DNA from: an uncultured Dyadobacter sp.
GTDB lineage: Bacteria; Bacteroidota; Bacteroidia; Cytophagales; Spirosomataceae
DNA length: 64,000 nucleotides
NCBI RefSeq assembly: GCF_946482605.1
Contig: NZ_CAMLSE010000011.1
Span: 203,166-267,165 of the forward strand
Direction of reading: 5' to 3'
Part shown: positions 7,671-16,786 of the stretch, piece by piece
Layout: each line of letters starts with the position of its first letter
Numbering within the stretch: position 1 is the stretch's first letter
Program-made: the position numbers and the translations under genes
The notes under the pieces: generated by a model
What the model was told of the DNA's origin: nothing
Database searches by the model: none
Seen by the model: only the letters and a program-made list of their open reading frames with translations

Positions 7671-10600
7671 ATGAAGAAAAAGATATCGCTGCTTCTTCTG
7701 TGGTGTATGCTCCTGGGGATGGGGGCTTATGCGCAAACACAGATTTCCGGTAAAGTGGCAGACACCAACGGCAATGAATTACCCGGCGTGAGTGTGGTCG
7801 TGAAAGGCACCACGACCGGCACCACCACCGACCAGAAAGGCTACTTTTCCGTACCCGGTGTACAGGGTACCGTTCTGGTTTTTTCTTTCGTAGGCTTCGC
7901 CACGCAGGAGGTACCCGTCGGATCCAAAACAGTATTGAATATTACGATGGCTGCGGACGACAAACAACTCAACGAAGTCGTCGTCATTGCATACGGTACG
8001 GCTAAAAAGAAGGATCTCACCGGCGCGGTAACGGCCATTGATTCCAGGACCATAGCCGTGCAATCCAATTCTACCGTCACCAGGGCACTGGAAGGAGTCG
8101 TACCGGGGTTGCAGGTCTCGTCGGTGGACGGCCAGCCCGGTCTGGATATGGGGATACGGGTGCGCGGGGCAGGTTCTACAAGCCAGAACAGCTCCAATGC
8201 CCTCATTGTCATCGACGGTGTACCAGCCGAGCACGAGAATGCATTGTCGTCCATCAGTCCGAAAGATATCGCCAGCATCAGCGTACTGAAAGACGCTGCT
8301 TCGACGGCCGTTTACGGTTCAAGGGGGGCGAACGGCGTAGTGCTGGTAACCACCAAAAGAGGCTCTACCGGAAAAACGCGCATTTCGTTTGAAGGACGCT
8401 GGGGGGTGAATTACGCGGGCGCCCTCAAATTTGATAAAATGACTGACGCCAAAGACATTTACGAGCACGCCTGGCAGACCATCTACAATTCGGCACGATA
8501 CGGCGTATCAGGCGGGCCTTCGACCAACGGCACCTCGACCACCAATCTCAAAAATCCGAACATGTCGCATGAACAAGCCGCGCAGTTTGCAAGTGCGCAC
8601 TTGTTTGACTATACGGGTTCCACCACCAATTTTTCAGCTAACCTGCTGGGTAACTGGATGCTGTACGATGTGCCGGGCGCGGTATACACGCCCACAGGCA
8701 ACGGCACTCAAGCCAGCGCCACGATGTCGGGTGCCTACCTGGTGAATACCGACGGAAAGCTCAATCCAAACGCCCGGCAACTTTACGATGCCGGGAGCTA
8801 CGACAATTATTTTCTTGAAAGTAAACTCCGCCAGGAATACAACCTCACGGCAAGCGGGGGAACCGAAAAGGTCGATTACTTTACTTCCGTGGGTTACCTC
8901 GAAGATCCGTCCTACATTCGCGGCTCCAAGTTCGGCCGGTACAATGTGCGCTCGAATGTGAATGCACAGCTTTTCAACTGGGTAAAAATCGGTGCCAACA
9001 TCGGGTATACGAACCGCACCACGCAGTCGCCGGCCACGCGGTTCGGCAGGAATGCAGGCTCGGCAACCGCCAACGTTTTTCGCTGGATCAATGGTCAGAG
9101 CCCGCTCATTTCGCTCTTTGCCCGGGATAAGGACGGAAACATCAAGAAAAAAGCAGACGGAACCGACATGGTCCATGTGAAGCTGGGCGACACCTACTCG
9201 CCATTGGGCCCTACGAAAATTCCAACTTCCGAGGCGAACCTGATCAAGTTGCTGGACGACGATATCGATAAACGCGTATCCAATGACCTGAACCTGAAAG
9301 GTTATGCTACATTCAAACTCCTGAAAGATTTCAGCCTCACAACCAATATTTCCTATGACCGTTTCTCGGAGACGCGCACCCGTTATGGCAACAGCGGAAC
9401 CGGCCCGTATGTAGGTGTAGGTGCATTCGGTAAAACGTACCAGAATGTCGGAATCCTGGATGCGCAACAGTTGCTCAACTGGGGCCACAACTATGGCCGC
9501 CACGAATTAACCGCCATGGCCGGACATGAATACTATCAGTACAATCTGGAAAACCTGAACTACAACTCCGCATACGGGCTCATCGACGGCTTTCCAGCCT
9601 ATGCGAACTTCGTGGGCCGGTACACAGGCGGTACGTTCGCCTCTCCGGGTGGCAACGAGATCAAAACAGCCATGGAAAGCTACTTCGGTCGCGTGGGCTA
9701 CGTCTACAATGACCGGTATTACCTGGAAGCCTCCATTCGCCGCGACGGTTCATCGAAGTTTAAGTACGCCAAAGACCGCTGGGGTACATTCTGGTCTGTC
9801 GGCGGAGGCTGGCGGTTATCGGCCGAGGAATTCATGAAAGGGACCAGTTCCTGGCTTAACGACCTGAAAATTCGTTCGAGCTACGGCGTGATCGGTAACC
9901 AAAGCGGGATCGGCAACTACTCCGGTTACCAATTGTGGAGCTATGGTGCCACCTTTACGTCGAGCACTTCGGGATCCGGAGTTCCTGCCAGCTACACCCT
10001 CACCCAGGGCGCATTCGTCAACGATGGGCTAACCTGGGAAAATACCCACACGCTGGATGCCGGTATTGATTTTACCCTCTTCAAAAGAGTCCACGGGTCG
10101 TTTGACTGGTACAACAAGCATACGGTAAACTCTGTTTACAACCAGCCGATCGCCTACTCATTGGGGCAGAACACGCTGACCAAAAACTCCGCAGGCCTGC
10201 GCAACAGGGGGATAGAGGTCGATATTAATGTGGACATAATCCGTACAAAGGACATTAACTGGACGGTCGGTGTGAATGGGACGCACTATACGACGGTGCT
10301 CACCAAAGTTCCGCCAGGCGTGGGTTCTGCACAACTGAATGGCAACTGGACCGCCGGTGTAGATGGCTGGGCTGCCAATGGAGGTGGCTCGACAGCCGAG
10401 ATCGCCTACCTGCGAGGTGTGGGTAAAGATTTTTATAACATGTATTTCTTCAAATATGGAGGAGTAGATGTCAATACCGGGTTGCCATTGTTCCACCACC
10501 GCGTGACCCAGGCCGATCATGCCGGCGACAAGTTCACCGATACACCAATCGGCTCGGACGTGAAAACGACCGACTATTCGCTGGCCAGCCGTTATGAAAT

Positions 10601-11132
10601 GGGAAGCGCGCTGCCCAAATGGATCGGAGGTTTCAATACTTCGTTTCGGTACAAGCAGTTTGACTTTTCAGCCATCCTGGCTTATCAGATCGGAGGCAAG
10701 TATTTGAGCGTGGAATATGCCAACGGCCTCTATATGAATGGAAACATTGGCAGCGCTATTTCCAAAGAGCTGGTTGGCAACACGTGGACACCCGAAAACA
10801 CCGGAGCCAAATTCCCTATGGCGTTTTACGGAAGTACTTATTACACCAATGGAGCCACCATTGGAAGCTGGATGTATTCCGATCTCGCCCTTTTCAACGC
10901 ATCTTACCTGAACGTGAAAAATCTCTCGCTCGGATACAATCTGCCTGCATCCGTACTGTCCAGATTCAAAGCGAGCAACTGCCGGATTTTCGCATCGGCG
11001 GACAACATCGCCATGATCACAGGCCACTCGGGATTCGACCCCCGGATGTCTCTCGTGGGCGGATTGGAAGTGGGAGGCTACTCCTACCCTTACATGAGCA
11101 CGGTTTCATTGGGTCTTAATTTAACTTTCTGA
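7671..11132 (+). CDS. SusC/RagA-family TonB-dependent outer-membrane transporter
   Basis: The 1153-residue protein has a signal peptide (MKKKISLLLLWCMLLGMGAYAQ), a carboxypeptidase-regulatory-like domain (ISGKVADTNGNELPGVSVVVKG, about residues 24-105), a TonB-box-like segment (EVVVIAYGTAKKKDLTGAV), and a plug with ISVLKDAASTAVYGSRGANGVVLVTTKRG near residue 200-230, characteristic of the SusC family. The rest is the 22-strand barrel ending ...VSLGLNLTF with a terminal Phe. It imports a large or complex substrate together with the SusD lipoprotein 23 bp downstream. I chose the ATG at 7671 for its signal peptide. No glycoside hydrolase or peptidase lies nearby, so the substrate is not predicted. 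Confidence 0.96.
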   Translation: MKKKISLLLLWCMLLGMGAYAQTQISGKVADTNGNELPGVSVVVKGTTTGTTTDQKGYFSVPGVQGTVLVFSFVGFATQEVPVGSKTVLNITMAADDKQLNEVVVIAYGTAKKKDLTGAVTAIDSRTIAVQSNSTVTRALEGVVPGLQVSSVDGQPGLDMGIRVRGAGSTSQNSSNALIVIDGVPAEHENALSSISPKDIASISVLKDAASTAVYGSRGANGVVLVTTKRGSTGKTRISFEGRWGVNYAGALKFDKMTDAKDIYEHAWQTIYNSARYGVSGGPSTNGTSTTNLKNPNMSHEQAAQFASAHLFDYTGSTTNFSANLLGNWMLYDVPGAVYTPTGNGTQASATMSGAYLVNTDGKLNPNARQLYDAGSYDNYFLESKLRQEYNLTASGGTEKVDYFTSVGYLEDPSYIRGSKFGRYNVRSNVNAQLFNWVKIGANIGYTNRTTQSPATRFGRNAGSATANVFRWINGQSPLISLFARDKDGNIKKKADGTDMVHVKLGDTYSPLGPTKIPTSEANLIKLLDDDIDKRVSNDLNLKGYATFKLLKDFSLTTNISYDRFSETRTRYGNSGTGPYVGVGAFGKTYQNVGILDAQQLLNWGHNYGRHELTAMAGHEYYQYNLENLNYNSAYGLIDGFPAYANFVGRYTGGTFASPGGNEIKTAMESYFGRVGYVYNDRYYLEASIRRDGSSKFKYAKDRWGTFWSVGGGWRLSAEEFMKGTSSWLNDLKIRSSYGVIGNQSGIGNYSGYQLWSYGATFTSSTSGSGVPASYTLTQGAFVNDGLTWENTHTLDAGIDFTLFKRVHGSFDWYNKHTVNSVYNQPIAYSLGQNTLTKNSAGLRNRGIEVDINVDIIRTKDINWTVGVNGTHYTTVLTKVPPGVGSAQLNGNWTAGVDGWAANGGGSTAEIAYLRGVGKDFYNMYFFKYGGVDVNTGLPLFHHRVTQADHAGDKFTDTPIGSDVKTTDYSLASRYEMGSALPKWIGGFNTSFRYKQFDFSAILAYQIGGKYLSVEYANGLYMNGNIGSAISKELVGNTWTPENTGAKFPMAFYGSTYYTNGATIGSWMYSDLALFNASYLNVKNLSLGYNLPASVLSRFKASNCRIFASADNIAMITGHSGFDPRMSLVGGLEVGGYSYPYMSTVSLGLNLTF

Positions 11133-11155
11133 GGACATTTAAAAGTCATATTGAT

Positions 11156-12757
11156 ATGAGAAAATATATTTTCATTCTTCTGGCGACATGCCTGTTCAGC
11201 TCCTGTGCCGACAAGCTGGATATTACGCCGCCCAACAACATCACCGATGAGCAAATCAGGAAATTGCTCGAATCCGGCAACACCGAATCCATCAAACTGG
11301 TGATGGGCAGCATGGCCAACAACATGCCCCTGCTTTTCAACTTCGCGGGAATCAACGGCGTGGGTTCCGCAGACATGTATTACAGCAACCAGGGCCTGGA
11401 TATCATGCGAAACCTGGAAGGCAACGACATGGTACTCGGCGATGTGGGAGGCCTGTCGGCGCTGGTAGGCGCCCCCGAGTATGGTCTCGACAATTTCATT
11501 TCCAGTACAGCCAACAAAAACCTGATTTACTGGTACTATGCCTGGAACTGCATCAATCAGGCCAATAAAATGCTCAACTTCCTGACCGATGCGACCGTGG
11601 GCAATAATACTTTTCTGATGGACTACAAGGCACGGGGCCTGACCGTCCGTGCATACGGCTACAACTACCTGATGGAAAACTATCAGGATGCCTTTATGCA
11701 GACAGGTAAGGACAAGCTGGGTCTGATGCTCTACGACTCATTCTCGCCCACGCAGCCCAATAAAGCCAGAACAAGCGCACAAGAGACGTATGCATTTATC
11801 AAAGCAGACCTGAATGCCGCGAAAAAGCTCTTTACCGACGCAGGGATCGGCTACACCGCCGACCTCACGGATATCGATCTGGCCGTAGTCAACTTCCTGC
11901 TGGCGAGGGTATCGGTATGGACCGGCGACTGGAACACCGCCGTCACCGTATGCGACGAAATCCTCGCCAAATACCCCACATTGATGAAAGAAACACAATA
12001 CGGAGGAAAAAATACCGGGACCGCAACAGACCCGGTTTACCTGCCGGAAACAAATGGATTCCTTAATAATGCATCCAACCCGGAGGTGATTTTAGGCTTC
12101 CCGGTAGGTCAGGCCAAAACCTATCATAATGCGTACACCAATCCGTTCGGACAAGGCAACGGTGGGGTCACGCGCGCCTACAAGCGGATTGACAACCGGC
12201 TTTATGAAAAAATGGCTGCTACCGACTATCGCAAGGCATGTTTCATGGCGACGGACTTCGGTGACTATACCTACCCCAGCAACAGTACAGTGGCATTTAT
12301 TCCGAAATATACCAATACCAAATTTGCGGCTACACACGGAATAGGGAGCACCAACAAGATCGAGGTTGGTAATGTCACCTGCTACTATATGCGCAGTTCG
12401 GAAGTATTACTGATGAAAGCGGAAGCCCAGGCACAGCTTTCCAATGAGGCTGGTGCCAAGGCAACCCTGAATACCCTGCTGGCCGCCCGCACCAAAACCG
12501 GCTCCCGGGCCCTGACCTGCGATACCTATCCTGCAATGGCCGGGTTGAGCGCCCTGCAGATGGTTTACCTGCAAACCCGCATTGAAATGTGGGGGGAAGG
12601 CGGAAGGGAATTTTACAATAACAAAAGGTGGAACATTCCCGTTGATCGCAACAGCTCCGCCAACCACCTGGCCAAAGTGACTTATCCGGTTGCAAACATG
12701 ACGCTTCAAATTCCCGAGGAAGAGATCCTGTACAATCCGTTGGCTGTTCAGAATTAG
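11156..12757 (+). CDS. SusD/RagB-like surface lipoprotein
   Basis: The 533-residue protein has a lipoprotein signal with Cys17 (LFSSC). It has the SusD/RagB alpha-helical TPR scaffold: NLIYWYYAWNCINQANKMLN, KARGLTVRAYGYNYLMENY, then the C-terminal RIEMWGEGGREFYNNKRWN and IPEEEILYNP motifs typical of this family. It caps the SusC barrel encoded 23 bp upstream and captures the substrate at the cell surface. The WGEGGREFYNNKRW variant resembles SusD-like proteins of the SusD_RagB type 2 group. Transcription probably ends at the inverted repeat just downstream. Confidence 0.95.
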   Translation: MRKYIFILLATCLFSSCADKLDITPPNNITDEQIRKLLESGNTESIKLVMGSMANNMPLLFNFAGINGVGSADMYYSNQGLDIMRNLEGNDMVLGDVGGLSALVGAPEYGLDNFISSTANKNLIYWYYAWNCINQANKMLNFLTDATVGNNTFLMDYKARGLTVRAYGYNYLMENYQDAFMQTGKDKLGLMLYDSFSPTQPNKARTSAQETYAFIKADLNAAKKLFTDAGIGYTADLTDIDLAVVNFLLARVSVWTGDWNTAVTVCDEILAKYPTLMKETQYGGKNTGTATDPVYLPETNGFLNNASNPEVILGFPVGQAKTYHNAYTNPFGQGNGGVTRAYKRIDNRLYEKMAATDYRKACFMATDFGDYTYPSNSTVAFIPKYTNTKFAATHGIGSTNKIEVGNVTCYYMRSSEVLLMKAEAQAQLSNEAGAKATLNTLLAARTKTGSRALTCDTYPAMAGLSALQMVYLQTRIEMWGEGGREFYNNKRWNIPVDRNSSANHLAKVTYPVANMTLQIPEEEILYNPLAVQN

Positions 12758-12774
12758 TAATGCCCCCCACATTT

Positions 12775-12826
12775 TGACAGCTACCGAAAGCCCTCTCCAA
12801 GCGGGAGGAGCTTTCGGTAGCTGTCA
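12775..12826. terminator. Long perfect inverted repeat between convergent genes
   Basis: The 16-bp arms 12775-12790 and 12811-12826 are perfect inverted copies, extended to 17 bp by T12774-A12827, with a 20-base loop. It lies between the susD gene and the minus-strand lipoprotein gene ending at 12849. There is no clear U-tract on either side, so it may act as a processing or stabilising hairpin as well as a terminator. Confidence 0.6.
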
Positions 12827-12848
12827 ATTATTAGGCCGATATCCGGGT

Positions 12849-13361
12849 TCAAAAATCAACTTTCAGCTTGAACTCACCGTCCTCTACTTTGCTCTTTTTG
12901 CCGTTCTTTTCGATATCAAAATGAAACTTGCCGGTGATGTACTGGTTGGCTACGTGCTCTGTAATTTCCACTTCGCCGTTTCCGGACCCTCCTTCAATTA
13001 CAGCCAGCCTGTCGGCACCGTAGTAACTATACAGAACGCTGTCGTCGGCAGGCAGTGGCGAAATTTTATACTTTCCTTTGCCAGCATAGGCAAATCCGAC
13101 ACTGAGGAATACGCGCTTGCCATTGCTTTTGCCCGACTCACCAAATTCCATGGATATCAGCACCCGGCTCGATCCGGAATAATAGGATACTTTCATCGTG
13201 GAAGTATTGTACTTGGGATCAAAAGTTGCCCAATTGATTCCTTCCGACTTGCATTGTGCGGACATTGACCCGCCTTTGCCGGGAATGATACCATCGTCAT
13301 CCGAGTCGGAGCAAGCCAGCCCGACCAGCATCAGCATGAAGAATAGAATGCCTTTTTTCAT
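12849..13361 (-). CDS. Small DUF6252-like lipoprotein
   Basis: The 170-residue protein has a lipobox (LVGLAC, Cys17) and an Asp-rich stretch right after it (SDSDDDG), as in many surface-exposed Bacteroidota lipoproteins. The mature part has the pattern GINWATF near the start and GEVEITEHVANQYITGKFHFDI...GEFKLKV at the end, which resembles the DUF6252 fold; that assignment is from memory of the pattern. I chose the ATG at 13361 because it begins the lipoprotein signal. It is the last gene of the run beginning at 18580. Function unknown. Confidence 0.75.
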   Translation of the reverse strand: MKKGILFFMLMLVGLACSDSDDDGIIPGKGGSMSAQCKSEGINWATFDPKYNTSTMKVSYYSGSSRVLISMEFGESGKSNGKRVFLSVGFAYAGKGKYKISPLPADDSVLYSYYGADRLAVIEGGSGNGEVEITEHVANQYITGKFHFDIEKNGKKSKVEDGEFKLKVDF

Positions 13362-13398
13362 TGTATATAATTTTATTATTCCAACCAGGACCACTGTT

Positions 13399-13983
13399 TC
13401 ATTTTCCGAATGCAAAGCCTACGGACACATTGATTACCGGCACGAGCCCCAGGTTGAACCTCGGCCAGATCTGATAATCTTCATAGTCGAACTTCTCGCC
13501 TTTCAGCATAAATCCGCCCAGCAGGCCGACCGACCCTTCCAGCGCCAGCGGCCGTTTGCCATCGCCCAGCTTGGGAAGCCATTGATACCCCGCCAATGCA
13601 CCAAGGTTTGCAAAATTGTATTTCTCGGTAAACTCCGAATCCGGGTCGTCTTCATCGATCGATTTGAAGAAACGTATGCCTAATGTAGGCGCTACGAAGA
13701 AGCCGTGCGGCGCTTGTGTTTCGGGTGTAGCCAGCGCACTCACGAGGTTGTATATACGATATTCCAGGCCGATACCAAGCCAGGAGTCCTTAAAGCCGAA
13801 ATCCTTCTCCCGGAGATAGTCGACATTCAGTTGCAACGAGGTCGAGCGGGCGATCTTTTGCTCAAAACCCAGGCTCAATGTGCTGTTGACGAGCGGAATA
13901 GGTTGTAGTTTAACAATGGAGGTTTGAGAGTAAGCGGCAAAAGAGCATACCGCGAGGAAAGTGAGTAATACTACCTTTTTCAT
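13399..13983 (-). CDS. Small outer-membrane barrel-like exported protein
   Basis: The 194-residue protein has a signal peptide (MKKVVLLTFLAVCSFAAYSQ). The mature part alternates hydrophobic and polar residues with aromatic girdles (STLSLGFEQKIARSTSLQLNVDYLRE, GIGLEYRIY, HGFFVAPTLGIRFF, GALAGYQWLP, PRFNLGLVPVINVSVGFAFG), as in small 8-strand barrels related to DUF3575. I chose the ATG at 13983 for its signal peptide. It sits between the VWD lipoprotein gene (53 bp upstream) and the small lipoprotein gene (37 bp downstream), so all are probably co-transcribed. No specific function can be assigned. Confidence 0.72.
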   Translation of the reverse strand: MKKVVLLTFLAVCSFAAYSQTSIVKLQPIPLVNSTLSLGFEQKIARSTSLQLNVDYLREKDFGFKDSWLGIGLEYRIYNLVSALATPETQAPHGFFVAPTLGIRFFKSIDEDDPDSEFTEKYNFANLGALAGYQWLPKLGDGKRPLALEGSVGLLGGFMLKGEKFDYEDYQIWPRFNLGLVPVINVSVGFAFGK

Positions 13984-14035
13984 AATTAACATTTATTATT
14001 TGATGTAATGGATGGTCTTCCTGATTTACTGGTAC

Positions 14036-16735
14036 TCAACGTCTTCTGATGGTCCAATCATGAATTTTCAAGTTGCCCGTTGAAATGATGTATGGATAGT
14101 ATCCACCCCGAAGGTCTCGGTCTTCCGGAAATGAATTGGGAAATTCAGCATCCACCACCGGTGTACTCGCATCGTCCAAATAGATGGAATACCTGGATTT
14201 ATATTCGTTGATATCCCGGTAATATTGTTCCGGACCAACCACCACGCGGATCTTGTGCCTCTTTCCATCAAAGATGTCATTTTTAACACCTTCCAACTGT
14301 TTGGCACCGGGATGGTTTATATTGAAAGTACCGTTGGGGTTTTTATAAAATGTGATTTCCGAAACATCGAAATACTTACCCATTCCCTCGTTCCTCTCCG
14401 CAAAGGCACATTTGATCTGGCCCACTTCGGCTATTCCCGTTATACCCAGCGTATATTCAAATCCCTTGCCCAGCTCTATCCGCCTGTTGATAACCACCGT
14501 ACCCCCGTTAGCAAAAGCCGGGAAAACAAGCGCACCGTCCTGGATTTCGACATTGATCCGTCCCACCAGCGACGGGAATTTATTAAAGTCGCCAATCGAC
14601 ACTGACCGGACCTCTGAAACTTCTTCCTGACTTGTAAATGCCCTTTCTGCCATCCTCGTGTCCTCAGTCAGCGCGACATCCATGATGCAGTTGGCCAGAA
14701 TCACAGGATCGGTCACACCAGCTTCCTCGCAGATACTGCGGCCATACGACTGCTGAGCCGCTGTGAGTGCGACCGCTTTCAGGGGGAAGCTCTCATCGGT
14801 GAAAGTAGCTGTCGACTGGCCGGCTCTGTAAACGAAGAGCGAATTGGCCTGTTGAATTCGCCAGCTTCGGGCAAATGCAGGGTAAAGGGCCGGGAAAGTG
14901 TTTTGCGTGGCCTGCCCTGCTGCGTTAACCAGATCATTCGCAGCCGCTCCGTCGAAATTTCCCAGGAGTCCGCGCACTTTCCCCTTCCGGTTGGGATTGA
15001 GATTGATCGAATAGTCGAGATCGGATTGGAACAGGCGCACTGCGATGACGTCATTGTTAGGCGTGTAGACGGTATATGTGTTTAACTCCCGGACCATGCG
15101 GCCTCCGTTCCGTAGTTCGGTGGTACCGGACGGCAGTCCGATCGGCGCGCCATTTACGTAGATAATGTCCGGGTATATGCACAGCTGATCACTGCCGGTA
15201 TGGATGCCGATCCCGGTGTTGAATGACACCGTTCCCGAGTTATTCCGGGAAGGAACCTGTTGCTGGCGGGCCTGTATTTCAAACTTATCCCCGCTCACAG
15301 TCGACTTAACCGCAACAAATTCCCCTACCGCCATGAAACTGTACCTGAAACCATCCATCGTGGTCAGGTGAGGGTCGCCGGTACTGATGGCCACCGGTGC
15401 ATATTCAACGGCATTATCTACGGGCTGGTTAATGACCTCATCGCCCACACATGCCCCTTCCACGATCATTTCCTCTCCGATCTGGGTGTCGGTAATGATA
15501 GGCAGCGTAATTTCAACGGCGGCGAGCGGCTTGTTGGAGAAAAGCGCCAGTGTTGCCGATGCCTTGCCTTCCATTCCCCAGAACCTTTTAATGGATGTCT
15601 TGCCGTCCTTGCACACCCCCGCTATTTTACCGTACAAACCAGCCGACACAGTCCAGCCAGACACTTTTGCATCGTAATACCGGATTTTAAAGTCGACAGC
15701 CGGCCCCATTTTTGCTTCTCCTTCAATCTTCCGGACCCTGACCGGATCCAGGATGGAGCGCTTCTCCTCTTTGTAGTCGGAAATCTTGGTATCCTTCCCG
15801 TTTTCGTGAAGGTGTCCCCAAACCGACTCCGACTTCATATTGACCAGATCGCTCGTAAAGGATATGGAACCGTCAATGGATACCTGCACACCCAAACCGA
15901 TCGTGTAACCTACCAGGATCGGGAACGGGATCCCAATGGGGGTCGGTACCAGCAGACGCTGTTTGATTTCCTTGATTGCCAGCGGGTAATGCTCCGTCAC
16001 ATGCAGATAAGGCGGATATTTGTCGGTCGAACCTTCAATTCCGACCGTAATGTCAGTTTCCACATGATGATCGGCCAGCTTCCTGACCGTCAGTCCATAC
16101 TTTTGAATTTCGAAATCATCGATTTTAAAGTCGTGCATACGCACTTTAAAAAGCCAGTTCAGGTAGCCGTCCAGTTTCAACTTCACCGCTGGTCCGCTTC
16201 CTGCCGATTTAAGGGCGAATTCGAATCCTTTCAAATTGACCGCAATGGGAATATCCTCAAAATCGAATGCATCGAAGCTCAGATCCTTCCAAACCTCGTC
16301 CAGTGCCGAATTGACATACTCTACGATCCAGTTGCTTCCCTCCTGAAAGACATTTGTTATCCTGACCAGAAAGCCGTTGGGCGCATTTTTGCTCGGCTCA
16401 CCCACGAGGATAAACCCTTTTCTGAGCTCCGTTACAGCTGATATCCGGCCGTTCAGGCTCGCATCCGAAAGCGATTTGATCCCTGTCAGACCCGACAATA
16501 CCAGCTTGCCGTCGGAATATTCGCGGATGAGACCAGACGCTGCCGAATCGAGGTAAAATACATTTTCACTCAGCTCTGGCGTCCCGTTAACTTTAACGAC
16601 CTGATCATTCAGGTGGGTAGATGGCTCCTCCGGTTTCGGTTCCGGTGTCCGCTCTTTCTCTTTACAAGACAGTGGCAAAAGCAGTATAACGGATAGTAAA
16701 TATCGAAAAGAGCGAATGAGCAGAAGATTTTTCAT
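14036..16735 (-). CDS. Large lipoprotein with von Willebrand factor type D domain
   Basis: The 899-residue protein has a lipobox (LPLSC, Cys24). After a Pro/Glu linker, residues of about 50-430 form an unassigned, beta-rich region. A von Willebrand type D module begins near residue 450 with GDPHLTTMDGFRYSF and runs to about 600, including VRGLLGNFDG, where animal domains carry CGLCGN; the cysteines are absent here, as in most bacterial VWD domains. A C-terminal beta-sandwich-like region (about 730-899, ending TGNLKIHDWTIRRR) resembles a lectin/LamG-type fold. It is probably anchored at the outer membrane. It lies 51 bp downstream of the CsgG-like gene in the same run. Role in adhesion or matrix assembly is inference. 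Confidence 0.85.
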   Translation of the reverse strand: MKNLLLIRSFRYLLSVILLLPLSCKEKERTPEPKPEEPSTHLNDQVVKVNGTPELSENVFYLDSAASGLIREYSDGKLVLSGLTGIKSLSDASLNGRISAVTELRKGFILVGEPSKNAPNGFLVRITNVFQEGSNWIVEYVNSALDEVWKDLSFDAFDFEDIPIAVNLKGFEFALKSAGSGPAVKLKLDGYLNWLFKVRMHDFKIDDFEIQKYGLTVRKLADHHVETDITVGIEGSTDKYPPYLHVTEHYPLAIKEIKQRLLVPTPIGIPFPILVGYTIGLGVQVSIDGSISFTSDLVNMKSESVWGHLHENGKDTKISDYKEEKRSILDPVRVRKIEGEAKMGPAVDFKIRYYDAKVSGWTVSAGLYGKIAGVCKDGKTSIKRFWGMEGKASATLALFSNKPLAAVEITLPIITDTQIGEEMIVEGACVGDEVINQPVDNAVEYAPVAISTGDPHLTTMDGFRYSFMAVGEFVAVKSTVSGDKFEIQARQQQVPSRNNSGTVSFNTGIGIHTGSDQLCIYPDIIYVNGAPIGLPSGTTELRNGGRMVRELNTYTVYTPNNDVIAVRLFQSDLDYSINLNPNRKGKVRGLLGNFDGAAANDLVNAAGQATQNTFPALYPAFARSWRIQQANSLFVYRAGQSTATFTDESFPLKAVALTAAQQSYGRSICEEAGVTDPVILANCIMDVALTEDTRMAERAFTSQEEVSEVRSVSIGDFNKFPSLVGRINVEIQDGALVFPAFANGGTVVINRRIELGKGFEYTLGITGIAEVGQIKCAFAERNEGMGKYFDVSEITFYKNPNGTFNINHPGAKQLEGVKNDIFDGKRHKIRVVVGPEQYYRDINEYKSRYSIYLDDASTPVVDAEFPNSFPEDRDLRGGYYPYIISTGNLKIHDWTIRRR

Positions 16736-16786
16736 AGGATCACGTGTAAAAAACCGAACAGCTTTGCACTGCTGGTGGTGAGTAAA

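Noticed and set aside
8634..9503. 289-codon open frame on the minus strand
   Set aside because: Antisense to the first SusC barrel, no recognisable family.
15260..16441. 393-codon open frame on the plus strand
   Set aside because: It lies wholly antisense to the VWD lipoprotein gene, which has a signal, known domain and operon context. The frame has no domain of its own.
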